A DNA stretch of 64,000 bases from G963663615 sp963663615. GTDB taxonomy: Bacteria; Bacteroidota; Ignavibacteria; Ignavibacteriales; Melioribacteraceae. The notes under the pieces are model-generated. The model was not told where the DNA came from. It searched no databases and saw only the letters and a program-made list of their open reading frames with translations. The stretch spans positions 930,001 to 994,000 of the forward strand of contig OY760517.1 of NCBI GenBank assembly GCA_963663615.1, written 5' to 3'. Within the stretch, counting starts at the first letter, position 1, and the number at the start of each line of letters is the position of its first letter. This document shows positions 51,654-60,612 of this stretch, one piece after another. The translations under genes and the position numbers were made by a program.

Positions 51654-52913
51654 ATGATTAAAGCTATTACCGGCACAAAAGATATTCTGCCAGAAGATAT
51701 TTCCAAATGGTATTATGTTGAAAATATTGTACGTGATGTATTTTCAGCTTATAATTACGATGAGATCAGAACTCCTGTTTTTGAAGAAACACGACTTTTT
51801 GCCCGTGGTATTGGTGAAGCTACCGATATAGTTAGCAAGGAGATGTACACCTTTACAGACAGATCGGATACAAGTGTTACCCTTAAACCTGAAATGACAG
51901 CAGCTGTTGTGCGTGCACTTATTGAACACTCGCTCGATAAGAAAAAAGCACTTAACAAATTATTCTACATCTCTCCAATGTTTCGTCAGGAGAGACCGCA
52001 GGCTGGCAGGTTAAGACAGTTTCACCAGTTTGGTGCCGAGGCATTAGGCTCGCATTCGCCTATGCTTGATGCTGAAATGATAATTACTGCGTATGATATT
52101 ATTTCCAAATTCGGACTTAAGCATCTTCAGGTAAAGATTAACTCACTTGGTGTACCTTCGTCGAGAGAAAAATACAAGGAAATTCTAAAAGAATATCTTA
52201 ATCCTTATTTTGGTAAGCTTTCGCAGGAATCTCAAAAGCGATTCGACATAAATATCTTGCGTATTTTTGATAGCAAGGATGAAAACGATCAAAAAATAAT
52301 GGAGAATGCTCCGTTACTAATCGAGTTTTTAGATGATGAAAGTCTTGAACACTTTGAAGTAGTTAAATCTGTACTGTTAAAAGCAGGCATACCTTATGAA
52401 ATTGATCCTAAACTTGTTCGAGGATTAGATTATTATACTCATACCACCTTTGAAGTAATAAGTGGAAGTGTTGGTTCCCAGAGTGCGTTATGTGGTGGTG
52501 GCAGATATAACCTTCTTGTTGAGCAGCTTGGTGGAAAAGATACACCAGGTATTGGCTTTGCAGCCGGTATTGAGCGTATTTTACTTGCCTGTGAAAATGA
52601 AAAATCTCTTGAACTTGAAGATAATAAACTTGATTTGTATATCGTGGATATTGAAAGAGCCAATGCAGAAAAAATTTACAACCTTGCCTTATATTTCAGA
52701 CGCAAAGGTTTGAAGATTGAAGTTGATTATGCGGGGCGTAGCGTAAAAGCCCAGATGAGAGAAGCAAACAGGTGTAATGCCCGATATACGATAATGTATG
52801 GTGGTGAAGAACTTGAGAGGAATGAAACGGTTCTTAAGAACATGGAAACCGGAGACCAAAAAACTTTTAATATAGATGATCTTGACGCAATTACTAAAAC
52901 AATTGTGGAGTAA
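51654..52913 (+). CDS. hisS: Histidyl-tRNA synthetase
   Basis: This 419-residue class II synthetase charges tRNA-His. Motif 1 lies around IRTPVFEETRLFARGIGEAT, motif 2 in FRQERPQAGRLRQFHQFGAE, the histidine-specific LVRGLDYYTHTTFEV and GGGRYNLL, then motif 3 in GIGFAAGIERILL. The C-terminal 100 residues (LDLYIVDI to the end) are the anticodon-binding domain. The length is standard. It follows the EIIA gene by 31 nt and is followed after 3 nt by a small gene. Confidence 0.97.
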   Translation: MIKAITGTKDILPEDISKWYYVENIVRDVFSAYNYDEIRTPVFEETRLFARGIGEATDIVSKEMYTFTDRSDTSVTLKPEMTAAVVRALIEHSLDKKKALNKLFYISPMFRQERPQAGRLRQFHQFGAEALGSHSPMLDAEMIITAYDIISKFGLKHLQVKINSLGVPSSREKYKEILKEYLNPYFGKLSQESQKRFDINILRIFDSKDENDQKIMENAPLLIEFLDDESLEHFEVVKSVLLKAGIPYEIDPKLVRGLDYYTHTTFEVISGSVGSQSALCGGGRYNLLVEQLGGKDTPGIGFAAGIERILLACENEKSLELEDNKLDLYIVDIERANAEKIYNLALYFRRKGLKIEVDYAGRSVKAQMREANRCNARYTIMYGGEELERNETVLKNMETGDQKTFNIDDLDAITKTIVE

Positions 52914-52916
52914 ACA

Positions 52917-53429
52917 TTGCCTCTAAAACGTCCTGAACATATACCAAAAATACCTAAAACTAGAAAGAAAAAAGCAGAGAATGCTATAAATGCAATTCCG
53001 GAAGCAAAACCCGACAAGCTGGAATACTACTGCAAGGCATACTTTTCGTATGATAATATTTTGAAAACGCAAAATTGTGTGTTTGCAATTGAAACGGTTG
53101 CCGAATTTATAAGCTTTACATACGAAATTACACTTGAGGTGCTAAAGGAAAAGCGTGAAATATTTATTGTTCTGATGGGTTTGAAAGCAAATACGAATGT
53201 TGCTCCACGCATACAGCCGGCACGTACCGAAGTTTCTTTTGAAGATTTGATAGGTGATTATACAGTATATGTAGTAAAGCAGGATGGAAGCATGAATGCA
53301 GGTGTATATAACTTTAATATATACAACAAAGAAATTCAATTGCTCGATTCATATTTGCCACCAAAAGAGAACAACAGGAAGTTTTGCGAGTTTGAAGTAT
53401 CGCCTGAAGAAAATACCTTTGCAAAATAA
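52917..53429 (+). CDS. Protein of unknown function following hisS
   Basis: I do not recognise this 170-residue protein. It begins with a very basic stretch (PLKRPEHIPKIPKTRKKK), then has a beta-rich body (EYYCKAYFSYDNILKTQNCV, IFIVLMGLKANTNV, FEDLIGDYTVYVVKQDGSMN, GVYNFNIYNKEIQLLDSYLP). The start is TTG, 3 nt after the hisS stop, with GGAG overlapping the hisS end; there is no nearby in-frame ATG. The tight spacing points to one operon with hisS. Confidence 0.7.
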   Translation: MPLKRPEHIPKIPKTRKKKAENAINAIPEAKPDKLEYYCKAYFSYDNILKTQNCVFAIETVAEFISFTYEITLEVLKEKREIFIVLMGLKANTNVAPRIQPARTEVSFEDLIGDYTVYVVKQDGSMNAGVYNFNIYNKEIQLLDSYLPPKENNRKFCEFEVSPEENTFAK

Positions 53430-53448
53430 ACAATTATTTTACATTCCT

Positions 53449-53463
53449 TTAACAAAACGTTAA
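53449..53463. promoter_or_regulatory. Inverted repeat TTAAC-N5-GTTAA
   Basis: TTAACAAAACGTTAA is the second copy of the element at 45917-45931. It lies 20 nt after the hisS operon and 169 nt before the TonB-receptor promoter. Confidence 0.35.
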
Positions 53464-53617
53464 CACTTGTTTAGTAGTTTTACAACAGTTAATTAATGCG
53501 TTCTTTAATTTCTGTTTAAAGTCCCCAAAACTACTATTTTCGAAAAAAGGGTAAAATAATTTACCCCAAAATACCTTTCTAATTGACTTGATTTTAATTC
53601 TTAACAATTTATTAAAC

Positions 53618-53646
53618 TTGCCATTTTGTAAATTTCATTATCTTAG
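53618..53646 (+). promoter_or_regulatory. Probable FCB-type promoter of the TonB-dependent receptor gene
   Basis: TTG (53618-53620), 18 nt, then TATCTTAG (53639-53646), one base off TAnnTTTG. The leader to the ATG at 53798 would be about 145 nt, long enough for RNA-level control, but I recognise no riboswitch in it. Confidence 0.35.
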
Positions 53647-53797
53647 TTAATTGTGTTTGTAGTAACAATTCACTATTTGCTGAAACAATTTTTGTGTGTT
53701 TGCATTAAATGCAAGGATAGTTTCAAATGTAATTTAAGAGACCTATTCACAAACTAGTTTTACAAATAATAATCATTAACTTCTAACAGGAGATAAT

Positions 53798-56539
53798 ATG
53801 AACAAATTCTTCCAACTTCTAGTAATAATGATGGTTGTAGCTTCTGTTGCTTTTGGACAGACTTACAAAATATCAGGTAAAGTTACAAGTTCCGAATCTG
53901 GCGAACCTTTAGTAGGCGCTAACGTATTTATTAAAAAACTTCGTACTGGTGCCGCTACCGATGAAAACGGTAAATTCGAATTCAAGGTACCAAAAGGTTA
54001 CTATTTTGTAACTTGTAGCTATATTGGTTATGAAACAGTTGAAGAATACGTAATGGTAGAAGACAAAGACGTAACAGCTAATTTCGTATTAACTGATTAC
54101 GAATTTTCACTATCATTAACAGTACTAGCCGACCGTGCAAAAGAAAGAGAAACTCCGGTTGCTTTTACTAATATTGATAAAAGTCAAATGGAATCTACTT
54201 TAGGTTCTCAAGATATTCCTCTTGTATTAAACACTACACCTTCTGTTTATTCAACAATTCAGGGTGGTGGTGCTGGTGATGCACGTATTAATGTTCGTGG
54301 TTTTGATCAGAGAAACGTTGCCATAATGATAAACGGTATTCCGGTAAACGATATGGAAAACGGTTGGGTTTATTGGTCAAACTGGGATGGTGTTGGTGAT
54401 GCTACTTCATCAATTCAGGTACAGCGCGGTCTTTCTGCTGTAAACCTTGCAACACCTTCAATTGGTGGTACCATGAATATTATTACTGATCCTTCTGCAC
54501 AAAAAGCTGGTTTTAGTTTTAAAAGAGAGATGGGTTCAGGAAACTTTGTGAAATCAACTTTCTTTGCTCATACTGGTTTAATTGACAACAAATTTGCACT
54601 TTCTGTTGGTGGTGTAAGAAAAACTGGTGACGGACTTGTTGATAAATCTTGGACTGATGCTTATGCATATTATGTTGGTGCTGCATATAATATTAATAAA
54701 AATCACAGACTTGAAGCTTATGTAATGGCTGCTCCACAAAGACATGGTCAGAACCTATATAAACAGAATGCTGCAGCTTATGATCATGATTATGCCAAAA
54801 ACGTTCTTGGTTATAGCGATGCTGATATTGCACAGGTTCCTGAAATGGGTAGAGCGTCTAACCCTAACTGGAATGTTGTTGATAATTCTTATTCTGGCAA
54901 ACAATACTACTATGGTGAATATCATGATAGATATAGCCCTAATTTCCTAAATGAAAGAGAAAACTATTATAACAAACCACTTGCAAACTTGAACTGGTAT
55001 GCTAAATTCTCTAAAAACTTTTCTCTATATACTACACTTTACTACTCAGGTGGTGAAGGTGGCGGTACCGGTACTTATGGTAGTGTAAGATACAACTATC
55101 ATGCTGGTAACAGATATGCTTCTTCGCTTCAGAGATATGTTGCATGGGATGAAACAATTGCTACTAACCTTGCAAATGTTGATACAACAAATGGCAAATC
55201 AGTTTCAAAAGGTATTATTCGTAACTCAACTAATAACCAGTGGACAATTGGTGCTATTTCAAAGGCTTATTACAAATTTAGTGATGAATTAAGCACTTCT
55301 TTTGGTGTTGACTGGAGAACTGCTCAGATTGATCACTTTAGAGAAGTTAGAGACCTTCTTGGTGGTGCATATTTTGTTGAAACTGCTAATGATTTTGATA
55401 CTACTCCTACTTCTAAGCAAAAGGGTCTTGGCGATAAAGTTGATTATTACAATACCAATACTATTGATTGGTTAGGCTTATATGCTCAGGCTGAATATAC
55501 TGCTGATAAACTTTCTGCTTATGGTATGGCGGGCTGGTCAACTATTAGCTACAGCTTCAAAGATCACTTCCGTAATGCTAATGGTAAACCATTTGAAATA
55601 GATGCAGATGCAATTTCCGGTTATCAGTTCAAAGGTGGTGTTAACTATAGAGCCCTTAATGATCTTGATGTTTATTTTAATGCCGGTTATGTTGCAAAAG
55701 CTCCAATATTTGACCGTGTAATAAACGATAAAGTTGGGGAGCTTGTTGAAAATCCTGAAACTGAAAACTTCCTTTCATTTGAATTAGGTATGAACGGTTA
55801 TGCCTGCGATGGCAAATTAAACGCAAAAGTAAATGCTTATTATACAATGTGGGATAACAGAACTCTTGTAGATAGCGAATATGATGTTGAAGTTGATGAG
55901 GTAAATGGTGTTGATGAAACTGGTATCTTTATTATGAGAGATCTTAATCAGAATCATATGGGTATCGAAGTTGAAGTTGGATACCAGCCAGTAAGATTTT
56001 TAAGAATTGATGCGATGGCATCATTCAATAACTGGACATATACTAACGAAGATGCTGTTAAGGCTATGTGGTATTCTTATGATTCAGCTATTCAGAACAA
56101 TTACAATATTTATCTTACTGATGTTAAAGTTGGTGATGCACCTCAGTCTCAGTTTGCTTTATCAGCAACAGTATTCCCATTCCGTGGTTTTAGTGCTACT
56201 TTGATTTACAAACAGTACCAGGGCCATTACGCTGCTTTCGATCCTATTTCAAGAGTTGCTTCTTCAAAAGCAACTGCTGATCTTGATCAGTCATGGAAAT
56301 TGCCTGTTGCTCGTATTTTTGATCTACATGCTAACTATCAGTTACCAGTTGACTTAAATGGTCTTGAACTTTCAGTTTTTGCTCATGTATTTAATCTGTT
56401 TGATGCAATTTATGTGCAGGATGCGGTTGATAATTCAGCTTATAATGCAATTTCTGGTTATAGTCATGCTGCACAGTCAGCAGAAGTTTATCTTGGTGTT
56501 CCAAGGTACTTTAACTTGGGTGTTAGTATTGCATACTAA
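53798..56539 (+). CDS. TonB-dependent outer-membrane receptor with carboxypeptidase-like N-terminal domain
   Basis: This 913-residue outer-membrane protein has a signal peptide (ending VASVAFGQT). The carboxypeptidase-regulatory-like domain (about 22-105: YKISGKVTSSESGEPLVGAN, TGAATDENGKFEFKVPKGYY) is typical of Bacteroidota receptors. The plug domain follows (NTTPSVYSTIQGGGAGDARI, VNVRGFDQRNVAIMINGIP-like segment) and then a long beta-barrel ending VSIAY. The exported substrate is not identifiable; there is no partner SusD gene, so a SusC assignment is not justified. AGGAG is 6 nt before the ATG and a strong terminator follows. Confidence 0.93.
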   Translation: MNKFFQLLVIMMVVASVAFGQTYKISGKVTSSESGEPLVGANVFIKKLRTGAATDENGKFEFKVPKGYYFVTCSYIGYETVEEYVMVEDKDVTANFVLTDYEFSLSLTVLADRAKERETPVAFTNIDKSQMESTLGSQDIPLVLNTTPSVYSTIQGGGAGDARINVRGFDQRNVAIMINGIPVNDMENGWVYWSNWDGVGDATSSIQVQRGLSAVNLATPSIGGTMNIITDPSAQKAGFSFKREMGSGNFVKSTFFAHTGLIDNKFALSVGGVRKTGDGLVDKSWTDAYAYYVGAAYNINKNHRLEAYVMAAPQRHGQNLYKQNAAAYDHDYAKNVLGYSDADIAQVPEMGRASNPNWNVVDNSYSGKQYYYGEYHDRYSPNFLNERENYYNKPLANLNWYAKFSKNFSLYTTLYYSGGEGGGTGTYGSVRYNYHAGNRYASSLQRYVAWDETIATNLANVDTTNGKSVSKGIIRNSTNNQWTIGAISKAYYKFSDELSTSFGVDWRTAQIDHFREVRDLLGGAYFVETANDFDTTPTSKQKGLGDKVDYYNTNTIDWLGLYAQAEYTADKLSAYGMAGWSTISYSFKDHFRNANGKPFEIDADAISGYQFKGGVNYRALNDLDVYFNAGYVAKAPIFDRVINDKVGELVENPETENFLSFELGMNGYACDGKLNAKVNAYYTMWDNRTLVDSEYDVEVDEVNGVDETGIFIMRDLNQNHMGIEVEVGYQPVRFLRIDAMASFNNWTYTNEDAVKAMWYSYDSAIQNNYNIYLTDVKVGDAPQSQFALSATVFPFRGFSATLIYKQYQGHYAAFDPISRVASSKATADLDQSWKLPVARIFDLHANYQLPVDLNGLELSVFAHVFNLFDAIYVQDAVDNSAYNAISGYSHAAQSAEVYLGVPRYFNLGVSIAY

Positions 56540-56566
56540 GACATACCTAATACATTTTATATATAC

Positions 56567-56604
56567 AAAAATCCCGGTTGGTTTTCCTCCCGGGATTTTT
56601 TTTT
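56567..56604 (+). terminator. Strong Rho-independent terminator of the TonB-receptor gene
   Basis: AATCCCGG and CCGGGATT arms followed by nine T, starting about 30 nt after the stop. Confidence 0.9.
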
Positions 56605-56774
56605 GTTCACCGCGGCGTAGTCCAAAGACGAAGCCGGGTGGTGGCTACATACTTACGAACCTTTTCAATTAAATTTCTTCCCGAGAATGAATTCTTCTTC
56701 CCGAGCCGGGAAACATCCCACAATAACATACCCCGATATTTTTACTTCAGATACAAGATATACAAGATATACAA

Positions 56775-56805
56775 GACTTCCGAAATTTTGGAAATTTCAG
56801 AGGTC
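56775..56805. repeat. Dispersed palindrome, CTCCGAAATTTT family, degenerate copy
   Basis: ACTTCCGAAATTTTGGAAAT then TTCAGAGGT is an imperfect member of the family whose good copies are at 41901, 63471 and 63571. Confidence 0.55.
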
Positions 56806-56835
56806 TGTTGTCCTGTAAATAAACATGTTGAAATT

Positions 56836-56865
56836 CGTAGGGTCGATTCATGAATTGCCCCTACG
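56836..56865. repeat. Dispersed palindrome, GTAGGGGCAATTC family
   Basis: Arms CGTAGGG and CCCTACG enclose a GATTCATGAATTG centre that is itself palindromic. A related element lies at 62788-62839. Confidence 0.65.
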
Positions 56866-56971
56866 TTCGAATTTGAGGGTTTTCTGTTTGACTTAGCAAT
56901 ATGTGAAACTATGTTTTCGTTCTGCATGGAACTATTGGAAATTTGATTTGGTTTTACTTATGTTTTCAATC

Positions 56972-57002
56972 TTGACAAATATTTCCAGATTGACTAATTT
57001 TG
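56972..57002 (+). promoter_or_regulatory. FCB-type promoter of the suf operon
   Basis: TTG (56972-56974), 20 nt, then TAATTTTG (56995-57002), a perfect TAnnTTTG. Transcription would start near 57009, 25 nt before the sufB ATG. This is the clearest promoter in the window. Confidence 0.6.
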
Positions 57003-57033
57003 GATAAAGAAAATATAAGACACGGAGTAATTT

Positions 57034-58476
57034 ATGGATGACATGAAGGTCATTGATGATTTAACGAATTCGGAATATAAATGGGGATTTGTTACCGATA
57101 TAGATGCAGAAAAAGCTCCTAAAGGTTTGAATGAAGATACTGTGCGTTTTATTTCTGCCAAGAAAGAAGAGCCGGAGTGGATGCTTGAATGGCGTTTAAA
57201 AGCGTTCCGGGCATGGAAAGAAATGAAACAGCCAAACTGGGCTAAGGTAAAATTTCCTCCTATTGATTATCAGGATGCCTATTACTATTCGGCTCCCAAG
57301 CAAAAACCAAAGCTCGATAGTCTTGATGAGGTAGATCCCGAGTTACTTGCTACTTTCGAAAAATTGGGAATACCTATTGATGAGCAAAAAGCACTTTCGG
57401 GTGTTGCTGTTGATGCCGTTTTTGACTCTGTTTCGGTTGCTACAACATTCAAGGAAACACTTAAAGAAAAAGGTGTAATTTTTTGTTCAATGAGCGAGGC
57501 AATTAAGGAGCATCCGGAACTTGTTAAAAAATACCTTGGTTCGGTTGTGCCTCAAAAAGATAATTATTTCGCCGCATTAAATTCGGCTGTCTTCTCTGAT
57601 GGCTCGTTTGTTTATATTCCCAAAGGTGTTAGATGCCCAATGGAGCTTTCTACATATTTCAGGATAAACGACCAGCAGACAGGTCAGTTTGAGCGTACAC
57701 TCATTGTAGCCGATGAAGGAAGTTATGTTAGCTACCTCGAAGGATGTACTGCTCCAATGCGTGATGAAAACCAGCTTCATGCTGCGGTTGTTGAGCTTGT
57801 AACTATGGATGATGCGGAAATTAAATACTCAACTGTACAAAACTGGTATCCGGGTGATGCTGAAGGTAAGGGTGGTATTTACAACTTTGTTACCAAGCGT
57901 GGTTTGTGCAAGGGTAACAATTCAAAAATATCCTGGACGCAGGTTGAAACCGGCTCAGCTGTAACCTGGAAATACCCAAGCTGTATTTTACGCGGCGATA
58001 ATAGTATAGGTGAGTTTTACTCAATTGCTGTTACTAACAAGTTTATGCAGGCAGATACCGGTACCAAAATGGTTCATCTTGGCAAGAATACAAAAAGCAC
58101 AATTATTTCCAAAGGTATTAGTGCAGGCAGGAGCGACAATACTTACCGCGGATTGGTAAAAGTTGGCAAGAATGCCGAAAATGCACGAAACTTTTCGCAG
58201 TGTGATTCGATGTTAATGGGTGACCGTTGTGGTGCTCATACTGTTCCATATATTGAAATTGATAATAGTACAGGTCAGGTTGAGCACGAAGCTACAACCT
58301 CAAAGGTTGGGGAAGATCAGATATTTTATCTTAACCAACGCGGAATTGAAACTGAAGATGCTGTTAACATGATTGTAAATGGTTTCTGCAAGGAAGTATT
58401 TAATGAGCTGCCTATGGAGTTTGCAGTTGAAGCTCAAAAACTGCTTCAGGTTAGTCTTGAAGGCAGTGTTGGTTAA
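57034..58476 (+). CDS. sufB: Fe-S cluster assembly scaffold protein SufB
   Basis: SufB (480 residues) with SufC and SufD forms the scaffold on which Fe-S clusters are built in the cytoplasm. Family marks: KYLGSVVPQKDNYFAALNSA, DGSFVYIPKGVRCPMELSTY, GSYVSYLEGCTAP, the VETGSAVTWKYPSCIL segment and the C-terminal EHEATTSKVGEDQIFYLNQR. The conserved Cys in the C-terminal core (SQCDSMLMGDRCGAHTVP) is the likely cluster ligand. GGAG precedes the ATG. First gene of the operon; sufC starts 26 nt later. Confidence 0.98.
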   Translation: MDDMKVIDDLTNSEYKWGFVTDIDAEKAPKGLNEDTVRFISAKKEEPEWMLEWRLKAFRAWKEMKQPNWAKVKFPPIDYQDAYYYSAPKQKPKLDSLDEVDPELLATFEKLGIPIDEQKALSGVAVDAVFDSVSVATTFKETLKEKGVIFCSMSEAIKEHPELVKKYLGSVVPQKDNYFAALNSAVFSDGSFVYIPKGVRCPMELSTYFRINDQQTGQFERTLIVADEGSYVSYLEGCTAPMRDENQLHAAVVELVTMDDAEIKYSTVQNWYPGDAEGKGGIYNFVTKRGLCKGNNSKISWTQVETGSAVTWKYPSCILRGDNSIGEFYSIAVTNKFMQADTGTKMVHLGKNTKSTIISKGISAGRSDNTYRGLVKVGKNAENARNFSQCDSMLMGDRCGAHTVPYIEIDNSTGQVEHEATTSKVGEDQIFYLNQRGIETEDAVNMIVNGFCKEVFNELPMEFAVEAQKLLQVSLEGSVG

Positions 58477-58502
58477 GAATTTAAATTGAGGATAAACTAA
58501 AA

Positions 58503-59264
58503 ATGATAAAGATTAAAGATTTACACGCCAATATTGAAGGCAAAGAAATATTAAGAGGTATTAACCTCGAAGTAAATGCAGGCGAAGTACATGCTATTAT
58601 GGGTCCTAATGGTTCAGGCAAAAGTACATTGGCAAATATTCTTTCCGGTAACGAAAATTACGAAGTAACCGGTGGTGAAGTAATTTACGAAGGTAAGGAT
58701 TTGCTTGATATGGCTCCTGAAGACAGAGCTAGGGAAGGTGTTTTTCTGGCTTTTCAGTACCCAATTGAAATTCCCGGAATTACTAATACTACATTTCTTA
58801 AAACTGCCATGAATGAAATAAGGAAATACCATGGTAAGGATGAAGTTACTGCAAAAGAATTTATGGCTTTGATACGTGAAAAAGCTGAAATTCTGGAAAT
58901 GGATCAGGGAATGATAAACAGATATGTTAACGTTGGTTTTTCAGGTGGCGAAAAGAAACGTAATGAAATTATGCAGCTTCTTATGCTTAATCCAAAACTT
59001 GCGTTGCTTGATGAAACTGATTCGGGGCTTGATATAGATGCTTTGAAAATTGTATCAAAAGGTGTTAATACTTTCCGTAGCGAAAAGAATGCTGTGCTTC
59101 TTGTAACTCACTATCAGCGTTTACTTAACTACATAGTGCCTGATTATGTTCACGTTCTTTATAAGGGACAAATTGTAAAATCGGGTGGAAAAGAACTTGC
59201 ACTTGAGCTTGAAGAAAAAGGCTATGACTGGATTACCAAACCAGAAAAAGTAGCAGAAGTTTAG
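58503..59264 (+). CDS. sufC: Fe-S cluster assembly ATPase SufC
   Basis: SufC (253 residues) is the ABC-type ATPase of the SufBCD scaffold. Walker A is GPNGSGKST, the Q loop is FLAFQYP, the signature is FSGGEKKRNEI, and Walker B is LALLDETDSGLDIDAL. It is soluble and has no membrane domain. It is translated from the same mRNA as sufB, with GAGG upstream of the ATG; sufD follows after 10 nt. Confidence 0.98.
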   Translation: MIKIKDLHANIEGKEILRGINLEVNAGEVHAIMGPNGSGKSTLANILSGNENYEVTGGEVIYEGKDLLDMAPEDRAREGVFLAFQYPIEIPGITNTTFLKTAMNEIRKYHGKDEVTAKEFMALIREKAEILEMDQGMINRYVNVGFSGGEKKRNEIMQLLMLNPKLALLDETDSGLDIDALKIVSKGVNTFRSEKNAVLLVTHYQRLLNYIVPDYVHVLYKGQIVKSGGKELALELEEKGYDWITKPEKVAEV

Positions 59265-59274
59265 GGAGCAGAGA

Positions 59275-60612
59275 ATGGATAAATCAACTCGTGATAAAAA
59301 AGCGATTGACTGGTACAGTTCGCTTTACAATAAATTTACTGATTCATTGAATGGTAATAGTAATCTGCCTAACAGGGAACTGGGTAATAAAAGTTTCGAT
59401 GCCCTGAAAGGGAGTAAATTCCCTACCATGAAAGATGAAGAATGGAAATATACCAATGTTAATGAAGTATTGGAACAGGAGTTTGTGCCTGCTACAATAG
59501 CTGATACTAAAAAACTTGCCAGTGATAATATTAAAGATAAGGTGTTTACAGGTTTTGATTATGATCAGGCAGTATTTTATAATGGTGAGTATGTAGAGGA
59601 ACTTTCATGTTTTGGTGAATTACCAAAGAGTGTTATTGCAGGCAGTATTAAAAATGTAATGCAGGAAAATCCTGAACTGGTTAACAAGTATTTCAACAAA
59701 AGTTATGATAACCCTTCTGCATTTAATCATCTTAATCATGTTTACACAACCGATGGTTTTTTCCTTTATGTTCCTGATGGTAAAATGCTGGAACGCCCAA
59801 TTCAGGTTGTAAATATATCTGGTAGTGAGAATGAATCGGTGCTTGTATCACCTCACAATTTGATGGTGGTTGGTGATAATGCAAGTGCCAGCGTTATCTT
59901 AAATCATGTAGCGTTAGAAGGAAAACCATATTTTAACAATATTATTACTGAAACATTTGTTGGTAAATCGGGTAATCTTAATGTTTACAAGGTTGAAAGC
60001 GAAGATAGCAACTCATACCATATTGAACGCACCGAATCTGTAACTGAAGAAAAAGGTGTATTTAGTCATTTTGTATTTACATTTGGTGGCAAATTGGTAC
60101 GTAATAACCTTAATAGTGTAATGACAGGTGAGTTTGCTGAAATAAACTATTACGGTCTGTATCTTGGCAACAAGGAACAACATATAGATAACCATACTTT
60201 TGTAAATCATGCTAAACCTAATTGTGAAAGTAACGAGCTTTACAAGGGTATTCTGGACGATAAGGCAAGGGGAGTATTTTCAGGTAAAATACTTGTTATG
60301 CAGGATGCACAGAAAACCAACGCATATCAGTCCAACAAGGCTGTATTGCTATCAGAAGATGCACATGTTGATGCAAAACCCCAGCTTGAAATTTATGCCG
60401 ATGATGTGAAATGTTCGCATGGTGCAACAGTTGGTCATCTTGATGATATTGCCTATTTTTATATTCGCTCAAGAGGTGTACCATCTGATCTGGCAAAATC
60501 AATGCTTATAAGAGCTTTCGCCGATGACGTTGTTCAGAAGGTAAATATTGAAGCATTAAGAGAGATATTGAATCATAAAATTTTTGAACACTTGCAAAGA
60601 GTTAAAATATAA
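59275..60612 (+). CDS. sufD: Fe-S cluster assembly protein SufD
   Basis: SufD (445 residues) pairs with SufB in the SufBCD complex and helps deliver iron. Family marks: KDEEWKYTNVNEVL near the N-terminus, LNHVYTTDGFFLYVPDGKML, and in the C-terminal core KGILDDKARGVFSGKI, DAQKTNAYQSNKAVLLSEDA, EIYADDVKCSHGATVG with the conserved His/Cys region. GGAG is at the sufC stop. It overlaps sufS by one base (TAATG). Confidence 0.97.
   Translation: MDKSTRDKKAIDWYSSLYNKFTDSLNGNSNLPNRELGNKSFDALKGSKFPTMKDEEWKYTNVNEVLEQEFVPATIADTKKLASDNIKDKVFTGFDYDQAVFYNGEYVEELSCFGELPKSVIAGSIKNVMQENPELVNKYFNKSYDNPSAFNHLNHVYTTDGFFLYVPDGKMLERPIQVVNISGSENESVLVSPHNLMVVGDNASASVILNHVALEGKPYFNNIITETFVGKSGNLNVYKVESEDSNSYHIERTESVTEEKGVFSHFVFTFGGKLVRNNLNSVMTGEFAEINYYGLYLGNKEQHIDNHTFVNHAKPNCESNELYKGILDDKARGVFSGKILVMQDAQKTNAYQSNKAVLLSEDAHVDAKPQLEIYADDVKCSHGATVGHLDDIAYFYIRSRGVPSDLAKSMLIRAFADDVVQKVNIEALREILNHKIFEHLQRVKI

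Larger units (their letters stand above)
56605..56970. other. Intergenic stretch upstream of the suf operon with palindromic elements
   Basis: Contains a duplicated TCTTCCCGAG (near 56680 and 56695), a short tandem repeat of AGATATACA near 56755-56775, a degenerate AACCTSCGAA-type palindrome (56775-56805) and a CGTAGGG...CCCTACG palindrome (56836-56865). No gene fits. Confidence 0.6.

Noticed and set aside
53798..56539. SusC-type polysaccharide receptor
   Set aside because: No SusD-like partner follows, and the gene is a single unit with its own terminator, so only the general TonB-dependent receptor call is justified.
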